Positions 44,314-53,963 of a DNA stretch of 64,000 bases are shown here, one piece after another. Both the position numbers and the translations under genes were made by a program. The notes under the pieces were generated by a model. That model saw nothing but the letters and a program-made list of their open reading frames with translations, ran no database searches and was not told where the DNA came from. The first letter of the stretch is position 1. Each line of letters starts with the position of its first letter. This DNA is from Rugosibacter aromaticivorans (GTDB taxonomy: Bacteria > Pseudomonadota > Gammaproteobacteria > Burkholderiales > Rhodocyclaceae), in assembly GCF_000934545.1 (NCBI RefSeq), contig NZ_CP010554.1:2852001-2916000 (forward strand). The letters are read 5' to 3'.

Positions 44314-44552
44314 AGCCAATCCCTTTCGCCGCTCTATGAGTAAAGTCCAGCCACGCTTCGGGATGACGGATAACGCGTACTACACGCGGGCAAGGCCGCA
44401 ACGCTGATTTTCTTTAGTTATCCCGAAAACGCATCAAGTGTTTCTTGAGACTGCTAAGTATAAACCCTCGCCACGTGCCACGTGAACCCTTACGCCAGTG
44501 AGGGCATACACGCGCCATGCAAACTGGCGCTGCCCGCAGGCATGCCACGGCA

Positions 44553-45173
44553 TCAGAACGATGAGCCGGGTTGCTTGAGAAATTCAAGCTCTTCAGTCGT
44601 CGAGACGCGCCCGAGGATGGCATTGCGATGCGGAAAGCGGCCGAAGCGCGCGATGGCATCTCGGTGCCGAATCGCATAATCAAGCGCGACAGCGAATGCG
44701 GCAGCAAACGACGCAGAATCAGCAGCGTCCGTGGTAATTGACGCATCAGCGTGCAGACGAGTGAAGAGAACGACAGCGCGCTCCTGATCGGCCAGCGATT
44801 CGCTGTGCTCGAAAGGTAAATAAGCGAACCAGCGCATGAACGGCGGCAAGGCCAGATCACGGCCATTGCCCACCAGCGCGTTTGCCAGCGCCAGCGCTTG
44901 CGCGTCCCCCGCAAACGCACGTGGCGTATTGCGAAAAATGTTGCGCGTGAATTGGTCAAGTAACAGGATGTGTGCGAGCTGCTCCTCAGAGGCATCCGCC
45001 GAATGCCGCTGCCCAGTTAGCGCCGCTTCAACATCCGCTGAAAAGCCTGCGCGAATCGCCGCGTCGAAGACAACATCTTTGCGGAACCATTCGGCACGGT
45101 AGCGGTTATGGTCACGGTCACTCGCAGGCAGAAACCAGAAATCGAGAACCGCCTGCGCCGTGGCTGGAATCAC
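44553..45173 (-). CDS. DUF924 family protein
   Basis: 206 residues from a GTG at 45173 that shares one base with the topB stop (TAGTG). DUF924 proteins have a TPR-like all-helical fold and unknown function. Typical segments: VLDFWFLPASDRD, WFRKD, LLLDQFTRNIFRNTPRAFAGD and FMRWFAYLPFEHSE. Translation is probably coupled to topB. Confidence 0.93.
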   Translation of the reverse strand: MIPATAQAVLDFWFLPASDRDHNRYRAEWFRKDVVFDAAIRAGFSADVEAALTGQRHSADASEEQLAHILLLDQFTRNIFRNTPRAFAGDAQALALANALVGNGRDLALPPFMRWFAYLPFEHSESLADQERAVVLFTRLHADASITTDAADSASFAAAFAVALDYAIRHRDAIARFGRFPHRNAILGRVSTTEELEFLKQPGSSF

Positions 45174-47794
45174 TACGTCTTCCTGGTGGCGCGCTTGGTT
45201 GCTGGAGTCTTTTTCGCGGCACTGGCCTTGGCCTTGGCTTTAACCGGCTTTGCCGCCGTCTCACCCGCGCCGACTTTTGCGGCGATTTTCTCCGCGGGCT
45301 TTGCAGCGGGCTTTGTCGCCGGCTTCGCTCCCGCTTTCGCTACACGCGGCTCGAACTCGAAACTCACCTTGCCGGTGGCGGCGTCACGCATCAAAAAGGC
45401 AGAAAACTTGCGCCGCGTCTTGTTGGAAATAAATCCCCTGAGCAAGCTGGTCTTGCCGGTTTCCAGCAACTTTTGCATTTCTTCCCGCGCAATTTCCTGT
45501 TGCAGGATCACCTTGCCGGAACGGAAATCGCAACTCTTCGCCGCACCCACGGCTTTTTCGCAGACATACGCCATGCCGTGTTCAAACACGCGCGCCGCAC
45601 ATTTGGGGCAAGCGCCCAGTGACTCCTGGCCGGAGAAATCCACCGCTTCGTCGGCCTCAGCATCCGACTGGCCGAAATCGAATTCAGGCGTGTGATCCTC
45701 CTTGAGTTTGATCATCGCCGCGAAAGCCCGCCCCATCTTGCTGCGAAAGCCTTGTAGCGGGCCGATGACGCGGCGGCTGAGGAGTTCATCCATCTCCTCA
45801 GGTTCCCACTGGCGGCTGGCGACGACCTTCCACAGGCTGTAATCGCAAGATTTGCACTGAAATTTTTTGTAGTTCTCCTGAATCACACCACCGCATTTGG
45901 GGCAGGGAGTTTTCAGCGTTGAAAAAGCGGCATCAGGCAGCTCGCCGGTCTTGATGCGCTCGACCATCTCGCGCGTCTTGTCCATGATATGGCTCATGAA
46001 CTCATCACGTGGCAAGCGGCCATGTTCCATCTCACGCAGTTTGTGTTCCCATTCGCCGGTTAGCTCAGGCGAGCGGATTTCATCGACACCGAGATTTTCC
46101 AGCGCGAATAACAACGATGAAGCCTTCGCCGTCGGCTGCAATTCGCGGCCATTGCGGTGAATGTATTCCTCCGCAATCAAGCCTTCGATGGTCGCCGCGC
46201 GCGTTGCTGGTGTGCCCAGGCCGCGTTCGGCCATGGCTTCACGCAGCTCTTCGTCTTCGATCAGCTTGCCGGCGCCTTCCATCGCGGTGAGCAGCGTGGC
46301 CTCTGAAAAACGTGGCGGCGGCTGGGTGGTTTTGGCTTTGACTTCGACATCCTTGGCCCAGACGCGCTCGTTCTTTTCCAGCGGCGGCAGGTTTGGATTC
46401 TCATCATCTTCCTGCGACTCTTTGCCATACACGGCAAGCCAGCCCGGCGTTATCAGCACTTTGCCTTCGGTCTTGAAGACTTCATTTTCAACACGCGTCA
46501 TGCGCGTAGTGATGTTGTATTCAGCGGCTGGATAAAAAATGGCGAGAAAGCGTTTGGTGACCAGATCGTAAATTTTCTGCTCGGGTTCCGAGAGCGTTTT
46601 CGGCACCGTGCCAGTAGGAATAATGGCAAAGTGATCGGATACTTTCGCATTGTTGAAAATGCGTTTGTTCGGGTGCACCCAACCGCTTTTCAAAATCATG
46701 CCAGCAAAGGGCGCGTAGGACGTCTCGGCCATTGAACCCAGCGTTTCCTTGACGGTGCCCAGATAATCTTCAGGCAGATGGCGGCTGTCGGTCCGCGGAT
46801 AAGTCAGCGCCTTGTGCTTTTCGTACAACGCTTGCGCCAGGCCCAGGGTGTTTTTTGCTGAGATGCCAAAACGACTGTTGGCTTCGCGCTGCAGCGAAGT
46901 CAGATCGTAAAGCATCGGGCAGGCTTCGGTCTTGGGTTTGCTTTCCTCTTCGACCATCCCGTGCTGACCCAGGCATTTGGTGCGGATGGCGTCAGCGCGT
47001 GCTTGCGCCCACAAGCGTTCAGCGCGAGCGTGTTCATCGTCTTCTTTTTTGAATTTCTCGTCGATCCAGCGGCCACGATAGGTACCAGCCACACATTGAA
47101 ATTCCGCCTCCACTTCCCAATAGTCGCGCGAAATGAAACTTTTAATGCGGCGCTCGCGCTCGACCATGATGGCCAGCGTGGGCGTTTGCACACGGCCGAC
47201 GGGTGTCTTGTAGAAACCACCTTCCTTCGAGTTGAACGCCGTCATGGCGCGCGTGCCATTGATGCCGATCAGCCAGTCGGCTTCCGAACGGCAACGCGCG
47301 GCATCGGCCAGTGGTCGCATTTCGGCGTCAGTGCGCAGATGCGCGAAGCCATCGCGGATCGCTGTCGGCGTCATCGATTGCAGCCACAGCCGACGCACCG
47401 GCTTTTGCTTCTCGCCCAACGCATGCTGGACAACGTAACGGAAAATCAGTTCGCCTTCGCGTCCCGCATCACAGGCATTAACGAGACCCGTGACATCCTT
47501 GCGCCTGATCAGGCGCGTCAACAGCTTTAACCGTTCCTGGGTGCGCTCAATCGGGTTCAGTGCAAAATGGGGCGGAATCGCAGGCAAATGCGCAAAGCTC
47601 CATTTGCCGCGCTTGACCTCATATTCTTCCGGTACAACCAGTTCCAGCAAATGGCCGATGGCCGAAGAGAGCACATAGTTTTCGCTCTCGAAATAGTCCC
47701 CCGTGCGCTCGAATTTTTCACCCATGCCGCCCAATGCCTTGGCGATATCCTGGGCGACGGAAGGTTTCTCGGCGATGATAAGTTGCTTGGTCAT
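45173..47794 (-). CDS. topB: DNA topoisomerase III
   Basis: 873 residues, a type IA enzyme that decatenates replication and recombination intermediates. The TOPRIM domain starts IIAEKPSVAQDIAKALGG. The catalytic Tyr is in ALTYPRTDSRHLP (about residue 335). Two C-terminal zinc-binding units follow: CPKCGGVIQ..FQCKSCDYSLW and CPKCAARVFEHGMAYVCEK. The last 55 residues are a low-complexity Lys/Ala tail. A dispersed-element copy lies in the codons for [13 protein letters not shown] within that tail. Confidence 0.97.
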   Translation of the reverse strand: MTKQLIIAEKPSVAQDIAKALGGMGEKFERTGDYFESENYVLSSAIGHLLELVVPEEYEVKRGKWSFAHLPAIPPHFALNPIERTQERLKLLTRLIRRKDVTGLVNACDAGREGELIFRYVVQHALGEKQKPVRRLWLQSMTPTAIRDGFAHLRTDAEMRPLADAARCRSEADWLIGINGTRAMTAFNSKEGGFYKTPVGRVQTPTLAIMVERERRIKSFISRDYWEVEAEFQCVAGTYRGRWIDEKFKKEDDEHARAERLWAQARADAIRTKCLGQHGMVEEESKPKTEACPMLYDLTSLQREANSRFGISAKNTLGLAQALYEKHKALTYPRTDSRHLPEDYLGTVKETLGSMAETSYAPFAGMILKSGWVHPNKRIFNNAKVSDHFAIIPTGTVPKTLSEPEQKIYDLVTKRFLAIFYPAAEYNITTRMTRVENEVFKTEGKVLITPGWLAVYGKESQEDDENPNLPPLEKNERVWAKDVEVKAKTTQPPPRFSEATLLTAMEGAGKLIEDEELREAMAERGLGTPATRAATIEGLIAEEYIHRNGRELQPTAKASSLLFALENLGVDEIRSPELTGEWEHKLREMEHGRLPRDEFMSHIMDKTREMVERIKTGELPDAAFSTLKTPCPKCGGVIQENYKKFQCKSCDYSLWKVVASRQWEPEEMDELLSRRVIGPLQGFRSKMGRAFAAMIKLKEDHTPEFDFGQSDAEADEAVDFSGQESLGACPKCAARVFEHGMAYVCEKAVGAAKSCDFRSGKVILQQEIAREEMQKLLETGKTSLLRGFISNKTRRKFSAFLMRDAATGKVSFEFEPRVAKAGAKPATKPAAKPAEKIAAKVGAGETAAKPVKAKAKASAAKKTPATKRATRKT
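45252..45283 (+). repeat. Dispersed element, copy 5 (inside topB tail)
   Basis: CGTCTC then ACCCGCGCCGACTTTT (one core mismatch), flanked by perfect arms GCCGC (45252-45256) and GCGGC (45279-45283). The left arm plus CGTCTCACC is identical to the fmt copy. Confidence 0.7.
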
Positions 47795-47861
47795 ATCTGT
47801 AGGCGACGCGTATCAAGAGCGGCGCATCATAAGCGCGGCTCGTAACATCACGCAAGCGGTG

Positions 47862-48347
47862 TTAGTTAAGCAGGATGCGGGTAACGTCTTCGCCAATCTC
47901 CAGATCGGCCTCATCAACCTCTTCTGCCAAGAGCTCTTCTAAGACCAAAGCATCGACTTCATGCCGTGTGCGCCAAATCATGGCGAGCACGACAATCTTG
48001 AAGCGGTCCAGGCTGATTTCATTGTCTGGCAAGGCCAGCGCGCGCTCAATGATGGCTTCACGCAGCGGGGCATCAATCGCGGCACACTGTTCAAGAAAGC
48101 TGATAAACCCACGGCATTCGGTCGACAAGCGCGCTTGCTCTTCCTCGTCATAAATTCGGATCGACCCTGCGGCGGGCGAGTCGCACGATGCCTGATGCTC
48201 AGCCGCCAGGCCATCCATCCATGATAGGGCCGCACTGATGTCGTCGGTCTCAAAGCCAGCGGCCGAGAGCCTTTTCGCCAACACGCCAGCCGGTGGGCAG
48301 GTGTCGGGAAGATAGTTTTCAAAGAGGTAAACAAGGATTTCCATCAT
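47862..48347 (-). CDS. smg: Smg-family (DUF494) protein
   Basis: 162 residues from the ATG at 48347, giving MMEILVYLFENYL, which matches the usual Smg start. The protein is acidic and all helical. Smg is conserved beside dprA in beta- and gammaproteobacteria; its function is unknown. The start lies four bases after the dprA stop, so translation is probably coupled. Confidence 0.94.
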   Translation of the reverse strand: MMEILVYLFENYLPDTCPPAGVLAKRLSAAGFETDDISAALSWMDGLAAEHQASCDSPAAGSIRIYDEEEQARLSTECRGFISFLEQCAAIDAPLREAIIERALALPDNEISLDRFKIVVLAMIWRTRHEVDALVLEELLAEEVDEADLEIGEDVTRILLN

Positions 48348-48351
48348 GGTG

Positions 48352-49479
48352 TCAGTCCAATCGCTGATAGAGGCCGCCGGGCAGCTGCGCAACACGGCCG
48401 ACAAGTTCCAATGGTAACAGGATGGCAAGAAGTGCCGCCGGCGTCAAGTCACTGCGGGTGGCCAAGGTGTCCAGATCACAGGGTGTGCGGCCCAATAAAG
48501 TAAGCACCTGCTCTTCGCTTTCATTTGCTTTTATCGCCGTCTCACCAGCCCGCCCCGAGGGAAATACCCTTGGGGTGCCGGCTTTTTCAGTTGGCGTGCG
48601 GCTCCAGCGCAACTCTTCCAGAATGTCCTGCGCTGATTCAACCAGTTTCGCGCCTTGACGAATCAATTGGTGGCATCCGCGTGCGAGGGGCGAGTGGATC
48701 GAACCGGGAATGGCAAACACGTCACGCCCAGCTTCAGCCGCTAGACGTGCGGTAATGAGCGAACCGCTTTTAGGCGCGGCTTCAACCACCAGACAGCCCA
48801 ACCCCAGGCCAGCGATCAGCCGATTACGGCGTGGAAAGTTGGCCGCCAGCGCGGGCGTACCCAACGCAAATTCACTCAAAATCACCCCGTTTGCCACAAT
48901 TTCGCGGGCCAACGCTTCATTACGCGCCGGATACAAGCGATCAGCCCCCGTGCCGATGATCGCCACCGTTCCGGCCGTCGTGCTTAGACCACCCCGGTGC
49001 GCAGCGGCGTCAATCCCTAACGCCAACCCGCTTACCACCGTCAGTCCAGCCTGGCCTAAGGCCGCTGCAAACGCCTCGGCGTCGCGCTCGCCTTGTGCGG
49101 TGGCGTTGCGGCTACCGACCACGGCAAACATGGGCTGCGCAAGCAGTTCCAAACGCCCGCGCACGTACAGCACTAACGGAGGGTCGTCCGCTGTTAATAA
49201 GCTGGGCGGATATTCCGCGTCTGCCAGGGTGAGTAGATGATTACCTGGCTGCTCGACCCACGCCAGCGCCGCCTCAATAGCCGCCGTTGGCTCAGGGCTT
49301 TGCACCCGCTCGGCTAACGCAGGTCCCACCACAGCAGCAAGTGCTGCATGGCTGGCAGCGAAAATTGCTCCAGGCAACCCAAACGCCTTGAGCAATGCCC
49401 TCCGCGCGCCATTACCCACGCCGGGCACATGCGTTAAGCGCAGCCAGCTCGCCAGCGCCACACGCTCCACTTCATTCAT
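48352..49479 (-). CDS. dprA: DNA-processing protein DprA
   Basis: 375 residues from the ATG at 49479. DprA loads RecA on incoming single-stranded DNA in natural transformation. It has an N-terminal SAM-like region (LRLTHVPGVGNGARRALLKAFG) and a Rossmann core with FAVVGSRNATAQGERDAEAFA, VVSGLALGIDAAAHRGGL, LSEFALGTPALAANFPRRNRLIAGL and PGSIHSPLARGCHQLIRQGA. The C-terminal winged helix comes after a linker. That linker contains EKAGTPRVFPSGRAGETAIK, encoded by the long-form dispersed element, an in-frame insertion in a tolerant site. Confidence 0.96.
   Translation of the reverse strand: MNEVERVALASWLRLTHVPGVGNGARRALLKAFGLPGAIFAASHAALAAVVGPALAERVQSPEPTAAIEAALAWVEQPGNHLLTLADAEYPPSLLTADDPPLVLYVRGRLELLAQPMFAVVGSRNATAQGERDAEAFAAALGQAGLTVVSGLALGIDAAAHRGGLSTTAGTVAIIGTGADRLYPARNEALAREIVANGVILSEFALGTPALAANFPRRNRLIAGLGLGCLVVEAAPKSGSLITARLAAEAGRDVFAIPGSIHSPLARGCHQLIRQGAKLVESAQDILEELRWSRTPTEKAGTPRVFPSGRAGETAIKANESEEQVLTLLGRTPCDLDTLATRSDLTPAALLAILLPLELVGRVAQLPGGLYQRLD
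48535..48596 (+). repeat. Dispersed element, long form (inside dprA)
   Basis: CGCCGTCTCACCAGC, then a hairpin CCCCGAGGG (48553-48561) / CCCTTGGGG (48567-48575), then TGCCGGCTTTTTCAGTTGGCG. The outer halves match the short copies in fmt and rsmB. The interior looks like an inserted hairpin between ACCAGC and GCCGACTTTT. Confidence 0.7.
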
Positions 49480-49510
49480 CGTGTAGCCCACAGGAAATAT
49501 GACGTGATGT

Positions 49511-50554
49511 TCAGGGCGTATGCGCCGCGTCGCCAACGACCACGGGCTGTTGCGCACTCATCACCAAAGCATAGGCGACACGATCAAAGACACGGAAAAC
49601 AAACACCAGGCCATTGCGTGCATCGGGCAAGGTGTAGGTTTTTTTCTCGCCTTGATAACGGTCATCCAACGTAACGCCCGCCTTGTCTATCACCAGCACA
49701 TGGCCCGCCTCAATACCGTCTTTTTTTCCCCGATTCAAGACTACCACCGCTTGCGGCCCACCATAATAAACCCCGCCATAAATTGACAACACCCGCGCTT
49801 TAATCACTTGCTCAGGGGCATGCGGGGTATAGCTCACCACATCCATCCGTGGGGCAGGCAACAACAAATCGCCAGCGAGTACTTCTTCTTTTGTCGTCAG
49901 CAAGCGAAAGGACGTCACTTCGCCTTGCGTCGTCATACGCGCAGTGCCGATATACAGCGCCTCAAAACCCAGCGTTTCTTTTGTCTCGGGATCATTGAGG
50001 GGTTTGCCCGCGCGAAACACTTGCCACGTAGGCCCCGTAGCCGCCGAACCGGTAGCCGCCGCTGCCGATGTTGTGTAAATCGTATCGCCGGCACCGGCAA
50101 TAACTCGATTATCCTGCAAGCCAATCACGCGTAGCGCGCCCTCCATGCTGGCTTTATCAACCACCAAAGGCTGCGATAAAAAAGGCTCAATGTCTTGCGG
50201 AGGAATCGCCGGAATCGCCTTGTTTGCAGGCTCGATATACTCACGTGGCGATAGTTTTTCAGTTTTCCCGGTAGCGATCGTCAACCGTGGTTCACGCCCG
50301 CTTTTATCCAGCACCAAAATCTGGCCCGGATAAATCCAGTGTGGATTTTTAACCTCTTGCGCATTCATTCTCCATAATGCTGGCCAGCGGTAAGGGTCTT
50401 TCAGGTATTTGGACGACAATCCCCACAGCGTATCCCCGCGCACCACGGTGTACCGCTCTGGCGCACCGTCAGCAAGCGCCAGCGATTCGGTAGGCTGGGC
50501 GTAGACTAAGGTGGTTGAAATACAACAGAGTAGGACAGATATAATGCGATGCAT
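49511..50554 (-). CDS. LysM domain exported protein
   Basis: 347 residues from the ATG at 50554 (GGAGGT upstream). A signal peptide ends near TTLVYA. A LysM domain follows at about 35-80: YTVVRGDTLWGLSSKYLKDP, then LWRMNAQEVKNPHWIYPGQILVL; it binds peptidoglycan. The remaining 250 residues form a beta-rich region shared by betaproteobacterial members always found between dprA and def. It is divergent from def by 112 bases. It may act in cell-wall maintenance. Confidence 0.92.
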   Translation of the reverse strand: MHRIISVLLCCISTTLVYAQPTESLALADGAPERYTVVRGDTLWGLSSKYLKDPYRWPALWRMNAQEVKNPHWIYPGQILVLDKSGREPRLTIATGKTEKLSPREYIEPANKAIPAIPPQDIEPFLSQPLVVDKASMEGALRVIGLQDNRVIAGAGDTIYTTSAAAATGSAATGPTWQVFRAGKPLNDPETKETLGFEALYIGTARMTTQGEVTSFRLLTTKEEVLAGDLLLPAPRMDVVSYTPHAPEQVIKARVLSIYGGVYYGGPQAVVVLNRGKKDGIEAGHVLVIDKAGVTLDDRYQGEKKTYTLPDARNGLVFVFRVFDRVAYALVMSAQQPVVVGDAAHTP

Positions 50555-50666
50555 GGTATGACCTCCGGCCGGGTGTCTGGAACAGGGATATGTCTTAGGG
50601 TACCGTTTAATTCGCCCGATTCTGCCCGACAATTCTTCCGGTATCAATTCTTTCAAGAGTTTTTTC

Positions 50667-51170
50667 ATGGCCTTATTACCCATTTTGCGTTATCCCGACC
50701 CGCGCTTGCACAAAAAAGCGACCCCGATCACCTCGATTGACGATCGCATTCGCAAGCTAGCCGCCAACATGGCAGAAACCATGTATGCCGCACCCGGCAT
50801 TGGTCTTGCGGCAACACAGGTAGATCATCATATTCGCCTGATTGTCATTGATGTCACCGATAGCAAATCCAAATTGCAGGTTTTTATCAACCCGGAAATA
50901 ATTGATAAATCGGGTGCCTGCGAAAGTGAAGAAGGCTGCTTATCAGTGCCCGGCATTTACGAATCGGTCACCCGTGCCGAAGAAGTCACCGTCAAAGCAT
51001 TGGGGCTAGACGGCCAAGCCTTCGAGCTCGCCGCAGACGGCTTATTGGCGGTGTGCATTCAGCATGAAATTGACCATCTGAATGGCAAGGTGTTCGTTGA
51101 CTATCTTTCCCGTCTCAAACAACAGCGCATCAAGGAAAAACTCGTCAAGCAAGCGCGGGCCACGCTGTAA
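50667..51170 (+). CDS. def: Peptide deformylase
   Basis: 167 residues. It removes the N-formyl group from new proteins with Fe2+. All three motifs are present: [19 protein letters not shown] with the metal Cys, and QHEIDHLNG with the two metal His. Its stop shares one base with the fmt start (TAATG). Confidence 0.98.
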   Translation: MALLPILRYPDPRLHKKATPITSIDDRIRKLAANMAETMYAAPGIGLAATQVDHHIRLIVIDVTDSKSKLQVFINPEIIDKSGACESEEGCLSVPGIYESVTRAEEVTVKALGLDGQAFELAADGLLAVCIQHEIDHLNGKVFVDYLSRLKQQRIKEKLVKQARATL

Positions 51171-52075
51171 TGCGGATAATTTTCGCCGGCACGCCGGATT
51201 TTGCCGCACAGGCGCTGGCGGCCATACTCGCGGCCGGACACGACGTGCCGCTAGTGCTCACTCAGCCCGATCGACCTGCTGGGCGGGGCTTGCAGCTACA
51301 GCCTTCAGCAGTTAAACAACTGGCCCTCGCGCACAGCCTGCCGGTGTTTCAACCCGAACGCCTGAAAGACCCGGCCACGCATGAACCGATGCGCGCCGCC
51401 TTTGCTGACGTGATGGTAGTGGTCGCCTATGGTCTGATTCTGCCGCAAGCCGTGCTGGATATTCCGCGCCACGGCTGCCTCAATATTCACGCCTCGCTCT
51501 TGCCGCGCTGGCGCGGTGCGGCACCGATTCAGCGCGCCATCGAAGCGGGGGATAAAGAGGCCGGCGTGACCATCATGCAAATGGAGGCCGGGCTGGATAC
51601 CGGCGCCATGCTGCTGGCAGAAAAACTGGAAATCGGCGCTGAGGAGACGGCGGGCGAGCTGCATGACCGGCTGTCCACGCTCGGTGCACGCCTGATCGTC
51701 GCCGCGCTGGCGCAACGTGATGCGCTGACGCCCAAACCTCAGTCCGCAACGGGCACAACCTATGCCGCAAAAATCAGCAAAGCCGAAGCGCAGCTAGACT
51801 GGACACAGCCAGCCGATGTGCTGGCGCGCAAAATCCGCGCCTTCAATCCCTTTCCCGGTGCCACCCTGCCGCTGGCCGGCGAACTCATCAAGGTATGGCG
51901 TGCAGAAGCAGTGGAGGGCTGCGGCAGCCCCGGCCAGATTCTTGCGGCGGATGCAGATGGCATCGTCATCGCAGCCAGCCACGGCGCTTTACGCTTAATC
52001 GAGCTGCAAAAACCCGGTGGCCGCCGTCTCACCAGCGCCGACTTTTTACGCGGCAGCCCACTGCTTTTAGAATAA
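51170..52075 (+). CDS. fmt: Methionyl-tRNA formyltransferase
   Basis: 301 residues. It formylates initiator Met-tRNA using 10-formyl-THF. Motifs: [15 protein letters not shown], the binding region with [32 protein letters not shown] and the C-terminal OB-fold ending [20 protein letters not shown]. The last segment is native to the family and its DNA is also a copy of the dispersed element. It is translationally coupled to def. Confidence 0.98.
   Translation: MRIIFAGTPDFAAQALAAILAAGHDVPLVLTQPDRPAGRGLQLQPSAVKQLALAHSLPVFQPERLKDPATHEPMRAAFADVMVVVAYGLILPQAVLDIPRHGCLNIHASLLPRWRGAAPIQRAIEAGDKEAGVTIMQMEAGLDTGAMLLAEKLEIGAEETAGELHDRLSTLGARLIVAALAQRDALTPKPQSATGTTYAAKISKAEAQLDWTQPADVLARKIRAFNPFPGATLPLAGELIKVWRAEAVEGCGSPGQILAADADGIVIAASHGALRLIELQKPGGRRLTSADFLRGSPLLLE
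52020..52054 (+). repeat. Dispersed element, copy 7 (3' end of fmt)
   Basis: CGTCTC then ACCAGCGCCGACTTTT and TAC, with five-base arms GCCGC (52020-52024) and GCGGC (52050-52054). Here the encoded residues ([11 protein letters not shown]) agree with the usual Fmt consensus, so this could be the ancestral source of the family or a site where element and protein fit by chance. Confidence 0.7.
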
Positions 52076-52093
52076 AGTTTCCGGAATAAAAAA

Positions 52094-52111
52094 GCCCGCC
52101 ATGCGGCGGGC
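52094..52111 (-). terminator. Intrinsic terminator of the PuuD-like gene
   Basis: A 7-bp GC stem GCCCGCC/GGCGGGC with a four-base loop, followed on the minus strand by TTTTTTATTCC. It lies 31 bases past the stop of the 52142-52720 gene. It may also stop fmt transcripts from the other side, though the T run there is poor. Confidence 0.85.
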
Positions 52112-52141
52112 CTTAGGCGGTTTAGCAACCTCGGCAGCGTT

Positions 52142-52720
52142 TTACAGGCCGCCGTTTTGCTGGGCGACCATGCAGTACAGCATGGCGACAGACAGCATCG
52201 TGTTAAAGCGCGACGTCAGCATGGCCATGCGTGCTGCCTTGGCTTTTTCAGCCGCTTCGACCACCACAATGCCCAGCGCTTTTTTCTGATTCGGCCAAAT
52301 GATGAACCAGACATTGAACGCCATCAGCAGCGCCAGCCACATACCAATACCAATCGTGCGCGCCGGATCGGCCAGAGTCAGTGCCTGCACCAGATAATGG
52401 GCATTCCAAGCAACCAGCAGACCCGTCACCACCGTTGCCAGCGCCGACCAACGGAACCAGAACAACGCGGCGGGGGCAATCACTTTACTGATGGCGGGCT
52501 TTTGCTCATCCGGAATTTTCGGCATGGACGGGATTTGCACAAAATTGAAATACCAAAGCAAACCAATCCACATCACCCCACTGCCTACATGCAACCAACG
52601 CAAGCCGATGGCGTGCGCGACACCATTGGTTAGCCCATTGCCCACAAAAAACAGCAGCAGGGCAAGTATCACAATACCGGCAATCACTGTCCGGCTCAAC
52701 GATTGAAAAATGATAGACAT
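52142..52720 (-). CDS. PuuD-like (urate hydroxylase N-terminal type) membrane protein
   Basis: 192 residues with about five membrane helices. The segment GLRWLHVGSGVMWIGLLWYFNFVQIP and the later PNQKKALGIV are typical of the membrane part of PuuD-like proteins. Full PuuD enzymes carry a C-terminal cytochrome c domain; this one does not, and no purine-degradation gene is near, so urate oxidation is doubtful. A heme-binding role for the membrane His residues is inferred from the family only. Confidence 0.78.
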   Translation of the reverse strand: MSIIFQSLSRTVIAGIVILALLLFFVGNGLTNGVAHAIGLRWLHVGSGVMWIGLLWYFNFVQIPSMPKIPDEQKPAISKVIAPAALFWFRWSALATVVTGLLVAWNAHYLVQALTLADPARTIGIGMWLALLMAFNVWFIIWPNQKKALGIVVVEAAEKAKAARMAMLTSRFNTMLSVAMLYCMVAQQNGGL

Positions 52721-53024
52721 CAGACGATCCTCCCTGAGATTGTAATAGTTAAAGATAGCGTACTCTGCACGCGGTTCATAATGCTGACCTTCCGCGATGC
52801 AATGGTAGCGCGATGTAGCGCAAAAATGTAACGAAAATTGGGAATGACACCCACATCAAGATGAAAATGGAGCGAAAATCATGTGCTGAGGATTGAATTT
52901 TCTTTACCCGCTCCGATCTAAATACAGGCAATACAATCAGCGTCCGCTGTACCCCCATCTGTTCTTGGGTACCTTGGATAGCTTGAAAGCTGGAATCCAT
53001 TGTGACTACGCAGGAGTGAAACAC
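52721..53024. other. Gap between PuuD-like gene and htpX, nothing identified
   Basis: This divergent gap must hold the promoters of both genes. I see no clear operator, repeat or small gene in it. Confidence 0.4.
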
Positions 53025-53870
53025 ATGTTCGGCAACTGGTTAAAAACATCGATTCTGATGGCGGGAATTACAGCCTTGTTCGGTGCCATTGGCGCTATGC
53101 TGGGTGGCGCGCAAGGCATGTTGCTGGCGCTGTTGCTGGGCGGCGCGATGAATGTCTTTTCTTACTGGTTCTCTGACAAAATGGTGCTGCGCATGTATAA
53201 CGCGCAAGAAGTCGATGAGGCCAGCTCGCCTTATTTGTACAACATGGTGAAAGAACTCGCGGCGCGCGCCGAATTGCCCATGCCGCGCGTCTATCTGATC
53301 GACGAGGCGCAGCCGAATGCCTTTGCCACGGGACGCAACCCCGAACATGCTGCCGTTGCCGCGACGTCCGGTATTTTGAACCTGCTCTCGGCGCGTGAGT
53401 TGCGCGGCGTCATGGCGCACGAGCTGACGCATGTGAAGCACCGCGACATTTTGATTTCCACGATCAGCGCCACCATGGCGGGGGCGATTTCGATGCTGGC
53501 CAATTTTGCCATGTTCTTTGGCAACCGCGACTCCTCGGGACGTTCAACCAATCCGCTGGTCGGCATTCTGGTGATGATCCTGGCCCCCTTGGCGGCCAGC
53601 CTGATTCAAATGGCGATTTCGCGTGCGCGTGAATTTGAGGCGGATCGTGGTGGCGCTGAAATTTCTGGCGAACCTTTAGCACTCGCTGACGCGCTGGCAA
53701 AAATCGATTCCTACGCGCGTGGCATTCCAATGGCAACGGCAGACGCACACCCGGAAACTGCACAGATGATGATCATGAATCCGCTCTCTGGCGGTGGTTT
53801 GCGCGGATTGTTTTCGACCCACCCGGCAACCGAAGAGCGCATTGCACGCTTGCGTGCCTTGGTGCTGTAG
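53025..53870 (+). CDS. htpX: Membrane zinc metalloprotease HtpX
   Basis: 281 residues from the ATG at 53025, set by CAGGAG; the longer frame upstream is unsupported. HtpX degrades misfolded inner-membrane proteins. Two N-terminal helices, the zinc motif [13 protein letters not shown] (HELTH), two further helices and the third-ligand region [12 protein letters not shown] are all present. Confidence 0.97.
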   Translation: MFGNWLKTSILMAGITALFGAIGAMLGGAQGMLLALLLGGAMNVFSYWFSDKMVLRMYNAQEVDEASSPYLYNMVKELAARAELPMPRVYLIDEAQPNAFATGRNPEHAAVAATSGILNLLSARELRGVMAHELTHVKHRDILISTISATMAGAISMLANFAMFFGNRDSSGRSTNPLVGILVMILAPLAASLIQMAISRAREFEADRGGAEISGEPLALADALAKIDSYARGIPMATADAHPETAQMMIMNPLSGGGLRGLFSTHPATEERIARLRALVL

Positions 53871-53963
53871 TGCTGTAGTCGTTGCGGCCCATGTTGCATG
53901 GGTGCAACATTTGCCAAGCGCAAAGAAAGCCATGGCGATAGCCTGCCACGGTAGACTACTGTC